Assembly: GCA_963757605.1 (NCBI GenBank) | Contig: CAVWSF010000005.1 | Coordinates: 1,364,001 to 1,428,000, forward strand | Reading direction: 5' to 3' | Source of the DNA: JAICJC01 sp963757605 | GTDB taxonomy: Bacteria > Actinomycetota > Thermoleophilia > Gaiellales > JAICJC01 | DNA: 64,000 nt | Shown here: in pieces, positions 49,096-58,157 of the stretch | Layout of the letters: each line of letters starts with the position of its first letter | How positions within the stretch are numbered: the stretch's first letter is position 1 | The notes under the pieces: generated by a model | Told to the model about the DNA's origin: nothing | Database searches by the model: none | What the model saw: the letters and a program-made list of their open reading frames with translations, nothing else | Made by a program: the position numbers and the translations under genes

Positions 49096-51902
49096 TGCAG
49101 GTCGCGATCCGAGGGTTGTGGGGGCGAAAGCTCCGCACGGTGCTGACGGCGCTCTCGATCGTGCTCGGCACGGCGATGATCACCGGCACCTTCATCCTCC
49201 GCGACCAGATCAACAACGCGTTCTCGGACATCTTCCACGAGAGCAACAAGGGCATCGACGTGGTGCTCTCCAAGCAGACGGCGTTCACCTCCGACAACGG
49301 CACCGTCGCCGGGCCGCTTCCCGAGTCGGCGATCGCCACCGCAAAGACGGCGGACGGCGTCGACAAGGTCGAGGGCCAGATCCAGGCCACGGGCTCGATC
49401 GTCATCGACGGCAAGTACGTCACCGGCAGCGGCGGCGCGCCGAACCTCGTCTTCTCGTACGTCACCGAGCCCTTCTCGAACTCGCAGTTCATCTCCGGCG
49501 GCCCGCCCACGGACAACAGTGTCGCCATCAACCAGAAGCTCGCAAACGACGAGCACCTGAAGACCGGCGACCGCGTCAAGCTGGCCACCGACGCGGGCGT
49601 GGTGCCCGTGACGATCTCGGGTGTCTTCAAACTGGCGGGCGTCTCGTCGATCGGCGGCGCGACGCTCGTCGTGCCGACGTTCCACAATGCCCAGCAGTGG
49701 TACGACCGCGTCGGGAAGACGTCGGTCGTCTACCTGTCCGCGCAGCAGGGCGTCTCACCGGCCGAGCTCAAGCAGAACGTCGAGGCCGTGGTGTCGAACG
49801 ACGTCAAGGTGCAGACCGGCCAGGAGAACGCCGACCAGCAGACCAGCGACGTCGAGGGCGCGACCAGCTTCCTCACGTACATCCTGCTCGCCTTCGCCGG
49901 CGCCGCGGTGTTCGTCGGCCTGTTCATCATCTTCAACACCTACTCGATCACCGTCGCGCAGCGGATGCGTGAGTTCGCGATGCTGCGCACGCTCGGAGCG
50001 AGCCGGCGGCAGGTGATGCGCTCGGTGCTGCTCGAAGCCGCCCTCATGGGGCTGGTGGCATCGCTGATCGGGATCGGCTTCGGCATCCTGCTCGCGATCG
50101 GGCTGAACGCGCTCTTCAAGGCGGTCGGCGTCGACCTGCCGACCGCGGGGCTCTCGATCCCGATCGTCTGGAGCGTGCTGCTTCCACTCGGCGTCGGCCT
50201 GGGCGCCGCGCTCGTGGCGTCGGTCGCGCCGGCGGTGAAGGCGACGCGCGTGCCGCCGATCGCCGCGCTCCGCGAGGGCTTCACGCTGCCTCGAGGGGTG
50301 CTCGCGCCCTACATCCCCTACATCGGGATCGCCGGCGCGGCGCTCGGCGTCGGCGTGATCGCGTTCGCCATCCGCGCGGGCGGCGGCGGCTCCCGGGTTC
50401 TGCTCACGATGGCCGCCGGGGCGATCATCGCGTTCCTCGGCATGAGCATGCTCTCGCAGCTTCTGATCGTGCCGATCGCCGGCGCGCTTGGCGCCGTCCT
50501 CGAGGTGGTGCTCCGGGTCTCGCGGTTCGTGGGCCGGATCCGCGACCGCATTCCGGTGCTCGGCCCCCTGGTCCGGCGGGTCACCTACGGCCTGACGCTG
50601 GGCTACGTCTGGGCCGGGATCATCACGGCGCTCGTCCTGTTCTCGCTCCTCCGCAACGGCCTCTCGGCCGGAACCCTCATCGCGGCGGCCGTGGTGCTGG
50701 CGATCGGCGGCATCCTGTTCTACGTCCTCTGGCGGCGGCGCCTGCGCGAGTGGCCGTGGGACGCCTCCTCGCCAACCGCCGGCGTGCTCGCCCGCGAGAA
50801 CACCTCCCGCAATCCCAACCGGACGGCCGTCACGTCGGCGGCGCTGATGATCGGCGTCGCTCTGATCGTGTTCGTGGCCGTCTTCGTGAACGGGTTCAAG
50901 GAGTCGTTCCTGGGCGCGATCGACCGCTCGATCACGAGCGACATGATCATCCAGGGCCAGAGCTTCCAGTCCATCCCGGCGCCGGTCGTGAGGGCCGCGG
51001 CCAAGGTACCGGGCGTCGCGACCGCCTCCGGCATCCAGTTCGCTGACGCGAAGATCGGAAACGGCGGCATCGACACGGTGAACGGCGTCGACCCGACCAC
51101 GTTCTCGAACGTCTACCGGTTCGACTGGCTGAAGGGCGGCTCGAACGCGCTGTTGCGCACCCTGACGCCCCACGAGGCCTTGATCGAGGAGCAGTTCGCG
51201 AAGTCGCACGATCTCGATCCGGGCGACACGTTCAACATCACCAGCATCGACGGGAACAAGCTGCACCTGACCGTGCACGGGGAGTACAAGGACCCGAGCC
51301 TGATGACCGGGCTCATCATCCCCTCGAGCACGCTCGCGACGTTCTCGCCGGGCAGCGAGGATCCGGGGATCGTGCTCGTGTCGTTCGACCAGGGCCCCGC
51401 CGGGGTGCAGGCCGAGCGGTCGATCCGGCAGGCGCTGAAGTCGTTCCCCGCGGCCAAGGTGCAGACGAACGCGCAGTACAAGAAGGACGCCGAGGACTTC
51501 GTGAACGGCCTCCTGCAGTTCCTCTACGTCCTGCTGGCGATGTGCCTCATCATCAGCCTGATCGGGATCGTGAACACGCTCGCGCTCTCGGTGTTCGAGC
51601 GGACGCGCGAGATCGGCATGCTGCGTGCGGTGGGCATGACCCGCCGCCAGCTGCGGCGGGTGATCCGCTACGAGTCCACGATAACGGCGATCATCGGAGG
51701 CATCCTCGGGATCGTCGTCGGGCTGGTGTTCGGCTGGATCGTCGCCCAGGGCCTCTCCGACCAGGGGCTCGTGTTCGTCGTGCCCTACAGCCAGCTGGTC
51801 GGCTTCCTGATCGTCGCGACCCTGTTCGGCATTCTGGCCGCGATCCTGCCGGCCCGGCGCGCCGCCAAGCTGAACGTGCTCGAAGCGCTTCAGTACGAAT
51901 AA
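49092..51902 (+). CDS. FtsX/MacB-family ABC transporter permease, large two-module form
   Basis: A 936-residue permease with two MacB-PCD/FtsX modules. The first membrane helix (~15-37) is followed by an extracytoplasmic domain, helices at ~265-290 with 'FIIFNTYSITVAQRMREFAMLRTLGASRRQVMRSVLLEA', a central block of helices, a second extracytoplasmic domain (~600-800), and the C-terminal 'LIGIVNTLALSVFERTREIGMLRAVGMTRRQLRRVIRYES' repeat. These transporters move lipids, peptides or act in mechanotransmission; no substrate is evident. The start may be GTG 49092 or ATG 49095. Confidence 0.92.
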   Translation: MMQVAIRGLWGRKLRTVLTALSIVLGTAMITGTFILRDQINNAFSDIFHESNKGIDVVLSKQTAFTSDNGTVAGPLPESAIATAKTADGVDKVEGQIQATGSIVIDGKYVTGSGGAPNLVFSYVTEPFSNSQFISGGPPTDNSVAINQKLANDEHLKTGDRVKLATDAGVVPVTISGVFKLAGVSSIGGATLVVPTFHNAQQWYDRVGKTSVVYLSAQQGVSPAELKQNVEAVVSNDVKVQTGQENADQQTSDVEGATSFLTYILLAFAGAAVFVGLFIIFNTYSITVAQRMREFAMLRTLGASRRQVMRSVLLEAALMGLVASLIGIGFGILLAIGLNALFKAVGVDLPTAGLSIPIVWSVLLPLGVGLGAALVASVAPAVKATRVPPIAALREGFTLPRGVLAPYIPYIGIAGAALGVGVIAFAIRAGGGGSRVLLTMAAGAIIAFLGMSMLSQLLIVPIAGALGAVLEVVLRVSRFVGRIRDRIPVLGPLVRRVTYGLTLGYVWAGIITALVLFSLLRNGLSAGTLIAAAVVLAIGGILFYVLWRRRLREWPWDASSPTAGVLARENTSRNPNRTAVTSAALMIGVALIVFVAVFVNGFKESFLGAIDRSITSDMIIQGQSFQSIPAPVVRAAAKVPGVATASGIQFADAKIGNGGIDTVNGVDPTTFSNVYRFDWLKGGSNALLRTLTPHEALIEEQFAKSHDLDPGDTFNITSIDGNKLHLTVHGEYKDPSLMTGLIIPSSTLATFSPGSEDPGIVLVSFDQGPAGVQAERSIRQALKSFPAAKVQTNAQYKKDAEDFVNGLLQFLYVLLAMCLIISLIGIVNTLALSVFERTREIGMLRAVGMTRRQLRRVIRYESTITAIIGGILGIVVGLVFGWIVAQGLSDQGLVFVVPYSQLVGFLIVATLFGILAAILPARRAAKLNVLEALQYE

Positions 51903-51911
51903 CCCCCTCGG

Positions 51912-51937
51912 GCCTGGCCCCGCGCGGAGCCAGGCCG
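51912..51937. terminator. Hairpin between convergent permease and proA
   Basis: ggcctggc (51912-51919) pairs with gccaggcc (51930-51937) across a 10-nt loop, in the 55-bp gap between two convergent genes. It could end transcription from both sides. No T-run follows. Confidence 0.55.
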
Positions 51938-51957
51938 CGGCGTTCGCCCGCCCCGGG

Positions 51958-53160
51958 TTAGGTGCGGATTTGGCCGTCGCCCCAGGCGACGTACTTCGTG
52001 GTCGTGAGCTCCTCGAGCCCGATGGGGCCGCGGGCGTGCAGGCGTGAGGTCGAGATCCCGATCTCGGCGCCCATGCCGTACTCGCCGCCGTCCGTGAAGC
52101 GGGTCGAGGCGTTCACGTACACGGCGGCCGCGTCGACCTCGTTCGCGAACCGGGCAGCGGCCTCGGAGTCCCTGGTGACGATCGCCTCGGAGTGGCCGGT
52201 GCCGTAGCGGTTCACGTGCTCGATCGCCTCGTCGAGCGAGTCGACCGTGCGGACCGCCATGCGCAGGTCGAGGAACTCGGTCTCCCAGGCCTCCTCGCCC
52301 TCCAGGAGCTCGACCCCGGCGGCGCGCAGCGCGGCGCAGATCTCGTCGCGCAGCTCGGGGCGGTCGCGGTGGACGAGCAGCGTCTCGGCCGCGTTGCACA
52401 CCCCCGGCCGCTGCGTCTTCGCGTTGACCGCGATCGCCACGGCGGAGGCGGCGTCGGCGGAGGCGTCGACGTACACGTGGCAGTTCCCGCCCGCCGCGGC
52501 CAGGACCGGGATCCGGGAGTCGCGCAGCAGCCGCTTCTTCAGCTCCTCGCCGCCACGCGGGATGACGATGTCGGCCGTGGCCGGGTCGGCCAGGAGCTCG
52601 TCGAGCGCCTCGTGCCCGCCGCCGACCGAGACGACCGCGTCGGCCGGGATGCCGGACGCGTGCAGCGAGTCGCGGACGATGTCGACGAGCACGGCGTTCG
52701 TGCGGGCCGCGAGCCGCGACCCGCGCAGGATGCAGGCGTTGCCGGACTTGACGCACAGGGCCGCAGCGTCCACGGCGACGTTCGGGCGGGCCTCGAAGAC
52801 GACCAGGACGACGCCCAGGGGGACGCGGAGCTTGCGGACGCGGATGCCGTTCTCGAGCGTGAAGTCGCGCAGCACGGCCCCGATCGGGTCCGGCAGCTCC
52901 GCGATGCCGAGCACCGCCGCCGCGATGCCCGCCACCCGCCCGGGATCGAGGCGCAGCCGATCGACGATCGCGGAGGTCTGACCCTCCGCGCCCGCGACGT
53001 CCTCGGCGTTGGCGGCGAGCGCCTCGCCCGCGCGCCGCTCGAGCGCGGCCGCGACGGCCAGAAGGGCGGCGTTCCGGGCCGCACCGTCCAGCGCCGCCAG
53101 CGCGCGGGACGCCTCCCGGGCTCGAGTCGCCGGCGTCGGAGCGGGGCGGGTCGCGCTCAC
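51958..53160 (-). CDS. proA: Gamma-glutamyl phosphate reductase
   Basis: A 400-residue NADPH-dependent reductase of the ALDH superfamily. Motifs: 'VPLGVVLVVFEARPNVAVDAAALCVKSGNACILRGS', 'IPRGGEELKKRLLRDSRIPVLAAAGGNCHVYVD', catalytic cysteine in 'KTQRPGVCNAAETLLVH', and 'ASTRFTDGGEYGMGAEIGISTSRLHARGPIGLEELTT'. It forms glutamate semialdehyde for proline synthesis. GTG 53160 overlaps the proB stop. Last gene of the argR-to-proA run; the hairpin at 51912 follows. Confidence 0.96.
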   Translation of the reverse strand: MSATRPAPTPATRAREASRALAALDGAARNAALLAVAAALERRAGEALAANAEDVAGAEGQTSAIVDRLRLDPGRVAGIAAAVLGIAELPDPIGAVLRDFTLENGIRVRKLRVPLGVVLVVFEARPNVAVDAAALCVKSGNACILRGSRLAARTNAVLVDIVRDSLHASGIPADAVVSVGGGHEALDELLADPATADIVIPRGGEELKKRLLRDSRIPVLAAAGGNCHVYVDASADAASAVAIAVNAKTQRPGVCNAAETLLVHRDRPELRDEICAALRAAGVELLEGEEAWETEFLDLRMAVRTVDSLDEAIEHVNRYGTGHSEAIVTRDSEAAARFANEVDAAAVYVNASTRFTDGGEYGMGAEIGISTSRLHARGPIGLEELTTTKYVAWGDGQIRT

Positions 53161-54239
53161 ACCAGCACCAGGTCGTCGCGGCGCACGGCCTCGGGCAGGC
53201 CGCGCCGGCCCGCCAGCCCGGCCAGCTCGCGGGCCTGATACCGGCTGACGCCAATGGCGAAGCGGCTGCCGTCGGGGCCGACCAGCTCGACCGCGTCGCC
53301 GGCGTCGAACGAGCCGTCGACCTCCACGAGCCCCACCGGCAGCAGGCTCGTCCCCCGCTCGGCGACCGCCCGCCGCGCTCCGTCGTCCACCACCAGGCGG
53401 CCGCGCACCGGCGTCCCGTGGCGCAGCCACAGCTTGTACGCCGAGGGCAGCGTCGCGGCGGCGGCGAAGCGCGTGCCCGCCGCGCCGTCGGCGGCGGCGG
53501 TGAGCGCCCCCGGCTCGAGCCCCGAAGCGATCACGGCCTCCACTCCGCCCGCCCCCGCCGTGCGCGCGGCCGCCACCTTGCTGCCGATCCCGCCGGTACC
53601 CCAGCGAGACAACCGGCCGCCGGCGCCGGCCACCTCGACCTCGGCGCCCTCGTCGACGCTGCTCAGTCGGCGCGCGCCCGGCAGGGCCGGATCGCGGTCG
53701 TACACGCCGTCGATGTCGCTGAGCAGAACGAGCATGCGCGCCTGGAGCATGATCGCGACCTGGGCCGCGAGCGCGTCGTTGTCGCCGAAGGTGATCTCCT
53801 CGGTCGCCGTCGAGTCGTTCTCGTTCACGACCGCCACGACGTCCCAGCCGATCAGCCGCCGCAGCGTCCGGCGGGCGTTCACGTAGGACACGCGCCGGTG
53901 GACGTCAGCCTCGGTCAGGAGCACCTGGGCGGTGCGAAGCCCGTGGGCCGCGAAGGCCGCCCGCCAGAGGTCCTGGAGGAGCGTCTGGCCGACCGCCGAG
54001 GCGGCCTGGAGGTCGCCGACTCCGCGGCGGCGAGCGCGGCCGTCCAGCTCGCCGACCCCGAGGGCGACGGCGCCCGAGCTCACCATCACCACCGGGACGC
54101 CGCCCGCCTCGAGGTCGGCGCACTCGCCGGCCAGGCGGGCGAAAACGTCGGCCCGCGCGTGGCCCTCGCCGTCGACGATCGTGCTCGACCCGACCTTGAC
54201 GACGACGATCCGGCGCAGGCCCGGCCGCCTGCTAGCCAT
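53157..54239 (-). CDS. proB: Glutamate 5-kinase
   Basis: A 360-residue amino-acid kinase with C-terminal PUA domain (~275-360). N-terminal 'RRIVVVKVGSSTIVDGEG', 'VVMVSSGAVALGVGEL', 'AASAVGQTLLQDLW', 'VAVVNENDSTATEEITFGDNDALAAQVA', 'LVLLSDIDGVYDRDP' and 'GTGGIGSKVAAARTA'. It phosphorylates glutamate in the first proline step. It overlaps argH by 8 nt and proA by 4 nt, tying proline to arginine genes. Confidence 0.96.
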   Translation of the reverse strand: MASRRPGLRRIVVVKVGSSTIVDGEGHARADVFARLAGECADLEAGGVPVVMVSSGAVALGVGELDGRARRRGVGDLQAASAVGQTLLQDLWRAAFAAHGLRTAQVLLTEADVHRRVSYVNARRTLRRLIGWDVVAVVNENDSTATEEITFGDNDALAAQVAIMLQARMLVLLSDIDGVYDRDPALPGARRLSSVDEGAEVEVAGAGGRLSRWGTGGIGSKVAAARTAGAGGVEAVIASGLEPGALTAAADGAAGTRFAAAATLPSAYKLWLRHGTPVRGRLVVDDGARRAVAERGTSLLPVGLVEVDGSFDAGDAVELVGPDGSRFAIGVSRYQARELAGLAGRRGLPEAVRRDDLVLV

Positions 54240-55494
54240 CGCCCACCGCCGCCCGCGCCCGGGCGAGCTGGAGCGCGAGCGCCTCCGGCGGCTGGCGGGC
54301 CGCCGCGGCCTCGGCCGGCGCAGGCGAGGCGAACCGCTCGCCGGCGGCGACGCGCCCGGCGACGGCGGAGTGGGCCTCCCGAAACGGCGTGCCCTCGCGC
54401 ACCATCGCCTCGGCGACGTCGGTGGCCACGCACCAGCCGTCGCCTGCCGCCGCCGCCATCCGCTCGGGATGGAACGTGAGCCCGCGCACGCACACGACGA
54501 GCGCCCGCAGCGCCCCGTCCAGGTCGTCGACCGCGTCGAACGCGGCCCGCTTGTCCTCCTGGAGGTCGCGGTTGTAGGCGAGCGGCAGGCCCTTCAGCGT
54601 GGCCAGGAGGCCGGCCAGCCGCCCGGCCGCCGTGCCCGCCCGGCCCCGCACCAGCTCGGCCGCGTCGGGGTTCTTCTTCTGCGGCATCATCGAGGAGCCG
54701 GTGGCGGCCGCATCGTCGAGCTCGGCGAACCCGTACTCGGCAGATGTCCACAGCACGAGCTCCTCGGCGATCCGCGACAGGTGCGAGAACGCGAGCGCGC
54801 ACGCGAACACCAGCTCGACGCAGTAGTCGCGGTCAGCGACCGCGTCGATCGTGTTCTCGTGCACCGCCGCGAACCCGAGCTCCGACGCCACCGCCGCCGG
54901 GTCGAGCGGCAGGCTCGACCCGGCCAGCGCGCCGGCTCCTGAGGGGCAGGCATCGGCGCGGCGGTGGACGGCGCGAAAGCGGTCGACGTCGCGGGTGAGC
55001 GCCCAGACGTGGGCGGCCAGATGCTGGCCGAGCCACACCGGCTGGGCCCGCTGGCCGTGCGTGTAGCCGGGCAGGACGGCGGTGCCGTCGCGCTCGGCCC
55101 GGTCGAGCAGCGCGCCGGCCAGGTCGCGAACGCCGGCGGCCAGGCCGTCGCAGGCGTCCTTCGCCCACAGCCGCATCGCCGTCTGCACCTGGTCGTTCCG
55201 GCTGCGGCCGGCGTGGACCCAGCGGCCCAGCTCGCCCAGCTCCCGCTCGATCGCGGAGTGGACGTCCTCGTCGGTCGCGTCGGCGCCGACCTCGACGTCC
55301 TCGAGCGCGGCACAGATCCGGATCGCCTGCTCGGGCTCGAGGATGCCCTGCGCCGCGAGCATGCGGACGTGCGCCGCGGTCGCCCGCAGGTCGTAGGGAA
55401 GCAGGCGGCGGTCGACCGCGAGCGAGGCCGTGAACGCCTTCACCTCGGGGTCGAGCCCGCCGGGTAGCCGGCCGGACCAGAGCGCAGTTGTCAT
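54232..55494 (-). CDS. argH: Argininosuccinate lyase
   Basis: A 420-residue fumarase-superfamily lyase: 'HSAIERELGELGRWVHAGRSRNDQVQTAMRLW', 'LPGYTHGQRAQPVWLGQHL', and the signature 'GSSMMPQKKNPDAAELVRGRAG' with the flexible catalytic loop. It releases arginine and fumarate. ATG 55494 overlaps the argG stop (ATGA). The C-terminus is Ala/Pro-rich but of normal length. Confidence 0.96.
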   Translation of the reverse strand: MTTALWSGRLPGGLDPEVKAFTASLAVDRRLLPYDLRATAAHVRMLAAQGILEPEQAIRICAALEDVEVGADATDEDVHSAIERELGELGRWVHAGRSRNDQVQTAMRLWAKDACDGLAAGVRDLAGALLDRAERDGTAVLPGYTHGQRAQPVWLGQHLAAHVWALTRDVDRFRAVHRRADACPSGAGALAGSSLPLDPAAVASELGFAAVHENTIDAVADRDYCVELVFACALAFSHLSRIAEELVLWTSAEYGFAELDDAAATGSSMMPQKKNPDAAELVRGRAGTAAGRLAGLLATLKGLPLAYNRDLQEDKRAAFDAVDDLDGALRALVVCVRGLTFHPERMAAAAGDGWCVATDVAEAMVREGTPFREAHSAVAGRVAAGERFASPAPAEAAAARQPPEALALQLARARAAVGDG

Positions 55495-56702
55495 GCCGGC
55501 GCCGTCTCCCGGGCCCGCTCGGCCGCCGACCACGTCTTGGACGGAAGCGACCAGATGTGGATGAACCCGGCGGCCGCCCCGTGCTGGAAGCTGTCGCCCT
55601 GCTCGTAGGTTGCGAGGCCGTGGTCGTAGAGCGCCGCATCGGCCCTCCGGCCGGTGATCTGGCACGAGCCGCGGTAGAGCTTCACCCGCGCCGTCCCGGT
55701 CACGGCGGCCGAGGTCTCGGCCATGAACGCGTCGAGGGCCGAGCGGAGCGGCGAGTACCACAGGCCGTTGTAGACCAGCGTCGCGTAACGCGCCGCCAGC
55801 TCGGCCTTCATGTGGGCCAGGTCGCGGTCGCACACGAGCTCGTCCACACCGGCGTACGCCGTGAGGAGGAGCGCCGCCGCGGGCGTCTCGTACACCTCGC
55901 GCGACTTGATCCCGACGAGCCGGTTCTCGATCATGTCGATCCGGCCGACACCGTGCGCACCGGCCAGCGCCGCCGCCCTGGCGATCAGCTCGACCAGGCC
56001 CAGCTCCTCGCCGTCGACGGCCACGGGCATGCCGGCCTCGAACTGGATCTCGACCTCCTGGGAGGCGTGGAAGGCGCGCTCGGGCGAAAGCGTGAGCGCG
56101 TAGGCCTCCTCGGGCGGCGCGACCCAGGGGTCCTCGAGCGGGCCGGCCTCGATCGAGCGGCCCCACAGGTTCTGGTCGATGGAGTACGCCGCGCCGCGCT
56201 TCACCGGCACCTCGATGCCGTGGTGCTCGGCGTAGGCGATCTCCTGCTCGCGCGTCATCCCCCAGTCGCGCACGGGGGCGAGCACCGCCAGGTCGGGGGC
56301 GAGCGCGGCGACCGCGGTCTCGAACCGGACCTGGTCGTTGCCCTTCCCCGTGCAGCCGTGGGCGACCGCGGTGGCTCCCGCCTCGCGGGCGACGGCCACC
56401 AGATGGCGGGCGATCAGCGGGCGCGACAGCGCCGAGACCAGCGGGTAGCGGCCCTCGTAGAGGGCGCCGGCCTGGAGGACGGGCAGGACGAACTCGCGTG
56501 CGAGCTCCTCGCGGGCGTCGGCGACGACGACGTCGGTCGCTCCGGCGGCGAGCGCCCCCTCCGTCACGGCCTCGCGGTCGACGCCCTGGCCGACGTCCAC
56601 GAGCAGCGCGATCACCTCTGCCCCGTACTCCTCGGCCAGCCAGCGAAGCGCGACCGACGTGTCCAGCCCGCCCGAGTAGGCGAGCACGATGGTCTCAGAC
56701 AC
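55491..56702 (-). CDS. argG: Argininosuccinate synthase
   Basis: A 403-residue ATP-pyrophosphatase-fold enzyme starting 'VSETIVLAYSGGLDTSVALRWLAEEYGAEV' (PP-loop SGGLDTS), with 'AHGCTGKGNDQVRFE', 'WGRSIEAGPLEDPW', 'GRIDMIENRLVGIKSREVYETPA' and 'IHIWSLPSKTWSA'. It condenses citrulline and aspartate. GTG 56702 is chosen; TTG 56705 immediately before it is a less likely alternative. Gap to argF is 15 bp. Confidence 0.95.
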   Translation of the reverse strand: MSETIVLAYSGGLDTSVALRWLAEEYGAEVIALLVDVGQGVDREAVTEGALAAGATDVVVADAREELAREFVLPVLQAGALYEGRYPLVSALSRPLIARHLVAVAREAGATAVAHGCTGKGNDQVRFETAVAALAPDLAVLAPVRDWGMTREQEIAYAEHHGIEVPVKRGAAYSIDQNLWGRSIEAGPLEDPWVAPPEEAYALTLSPERAFHASQEVEIQFEAGMPVAVDGEELGLVELIARAAALAGAHGVGRIDMIENRLVGIKSREVYETPAAALLLTAYAGVDELVCDRDLAHMKAELAARYATLVYNGLWYSPLRSALDAFMAETSAAVTGTARVKLYRGSCQITGRRADAALYDHGLATYEQGDSFQHGAAAGFIHIWSLPSKTWSAAERARETAPA

Positions 56703-56717
56703 CAAACACCCCCATGG

Positions 56718-57668
56718 TCATTCCACGATCATGGCCAGAAGCGCCTTCTGCGCATGCAGCCGGTTCTCGGCCTCGTCCCAGGCGGCCGAGCTCGGCCCCC
56801 ACAACACGTCCTCGGTGATCTCCTCGCCGCAGTGGGCGGGCAGGCAATGCAGCACCACGTGGCCCGGCGCGGCGGCCGCGAGGAGCGCCGCGTTCACCTG
56901 ATAGGCCGCCAGGTCGCGCAGGCGCCGGTCGCGCTCGTCCTCCTGGCCCATGCTCGTCCAGGTGTCGGTGACGACGGCGTCCGCGCCGGCGACCGCCGCC
57001 CGCGGATCCTCGACGACCGCCACCGGCGCGGCGGCTGCGGCGACGACCGCCGGATCGGGCGCGTAGCCCTCCGGCGAGGCTACGACGACCTCCATGCCGG
57101 CCGTCGCAGCGGCGGTGAGCAGCGAGTGGCACACGTTGTTCAGCCCGTCCCCAACCCAGGCCAGCCGCCGTCCCTCCAGCTCGCCCAGCCGCTCGCGCAG
57201 CACCATCAGATCGGCCAGGGCCTGGCACGGATGGTGCTCGTCGGTGAGGCCGTTCACCACCGGAACGGAGGCCGCCCGCGCGAGCGCCTCGACGCGCTCG
57301 TGCGCGCCGGTGCGGATCATGATCGCGTCGACGTAGCGCGAGAGCACGGCGCCGGTGTCCGCGATCGGCTCGCCGCGGCCGAGCTGGCTCTCGGCCGTCG
57401 CCAGGTGGACGGCGTGGCCGCCCAGCTGCGCCATCCCCACCTCGAACGACACCCGGGTGCGGGTCGACGGCTTCTCGAAGATCATCGCCAGCGAGCGGCC
57501 CGGCAGCATCGGGTGCGGGATGCGCTCGTGCTGGAGCGCCTTCAGGCGCTCAGCCAGGTCGAGCAGCGCAAGCAGCTCGTCGGCCGCCAGGTCGTCGATC
57601 CGGAGCAGGTCGCGGCCGCACAGGCCGCCGAGGCCGGGCCGCTCCTCTACGAGGGCCAGCTCAGGCAT
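56718..57668 (-). CDS. argF: Ornithine carbamoyltransferase
   Basis: A 316-residue enzyme with the carbamoyl-phosphate motif 'FEKPSTRTRVSFEVG', 'NGLTDEHHPCQALADLMVLRE', 'LAWVGDGLNNVCHSLL', 'VVTDTWTSMGQEDE' and the ornithine motif 'VVLHCLPAHCGEEIT'. It makes citrulline from ornithine. ATG 57668 overlaps the end of argR by 8 nt. argC, argJ, argB and argD are not in the window, so ornithine synthesis must be encoded elsewhere. Confidence 0.96.
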   Translation of the reverse strand: MPELALVEERPGLGGLCGRDLLRIDDLAADELLALLDLAERLKALQHERIPHPMLPGRSLAMIFEKPSTRTRVSFEVGMAQLGGHAVHLATAESQLGRGEPIADTGAVLSRYVDAIMIRTGAHERVEALARAASVPVVNGLTDEHHPCQALADLMVLRERLGELEGRRLAWVGDGLNNVCHSLLTAAATAGMEVVVASPEGYAPDPAVVAAAAAPVAVVEDPRAAVAGADAVVTDTWTSMGQEDERDRRLRDLAAYQVNAALLAAAAPGHVVLHCLPAHCGEEITEDVLWGPSSAAWDEAENRLHAQKALLAMIVE

Positions 57669-58119
57669 TGACCGTCCTCGACTGGATCTCCGTGCACACG
57701 GCGGCGACGTCCGCGCCGGTGTGAGGCTCGCGCGCGACGACGAGGATCACGTCGTCGCCGGCCACCGTCCCGGCCACCTCGGGCAGTTCCGACACGTCGA
57801 AGGCGCGCGCGACCGGCATGGCGTTCGCGGGCGCGGTCCTCAGCACGAGCAGGTTGCCCGAGGGCTCCATCGACCGCACCAGCACCAGCGCCTCGCGGAG
57901 CCGCTCCAGCGGCTCGACCGGCTCGTCCTCGGCCGGCAGGGCGTAGACGAGGTGGCCGCCCTTGCGCACACGCACGGCGCCCAGCCGCTCGAGATCGCGC
58001 GACACCGTGGCCTGGGTCACGACGACGCCGTTTCCGGCCAAGAGCTCGACGAGCTGCGGCTGCGACGTGACGGCGTGGCGGTCGAGCAGGGAGGCGATCA
58101 GCTGGCGGCGGTCAGGCAT
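57661..58119 (-). CDS. argR: Arginine repressor ArgR
   Basis: A 152-residue repressor. The N-terminal winged helix is 'RRQLIASLLDRHAVTSQPQLVELLAGNGVVVTQATVSRDLERLGAVRV'. The C-terminal hexamerisation/arginine-binding domain has 'NLLVLRTAPANAMPVARAFD' and 'VAGTVAGDDVILVVAREPHTGADV'. It represses arginine genes when arginine is plentiful. First gene of the argR-argF-argG-argH-proB-proA run, and probably autoregulated through the palindrome at 58142-58157. Confidence 0.95.
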   Translation of the reverse strand: MPDRRQLIASLLDRHAVTSQPQLVELLAGNGVVVTQATVSRDLERLGAVRVRKGGHLVYALPAEDEPVEPLERLREALVLVRSMEPSGNLLVLRTAPANAMPVARAFDVSELPEVAGTVAGDDVILVVAREPHTGADVAAVCTEIQSRTVNA

Positions 58120-58128
58120 GAGCGCATG

Positions 58129-58157
58129 ACAATACCGGTTTTTGCATGATCATGCAA
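58129..58157 (-). promoter_or_regulatory. argR operon promoter with overlapping ARG-box-like palindrome
   Basis: On the minus strand TTGCAT (58157-58152) and TATTGT (58134-58129) are separated by exactly 17 nt, a good -35/-10 pair. The perfect 16-bp palindrome TTGCATGATCATGCAA (58142-58157) covers the -35 and part of the spacer, as expected for an ArgR operator. It also contains the end of the hisA gene. The -10 ends 9 nt before the argR ATG, so the leader would be very short. Confidence 0.75.
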
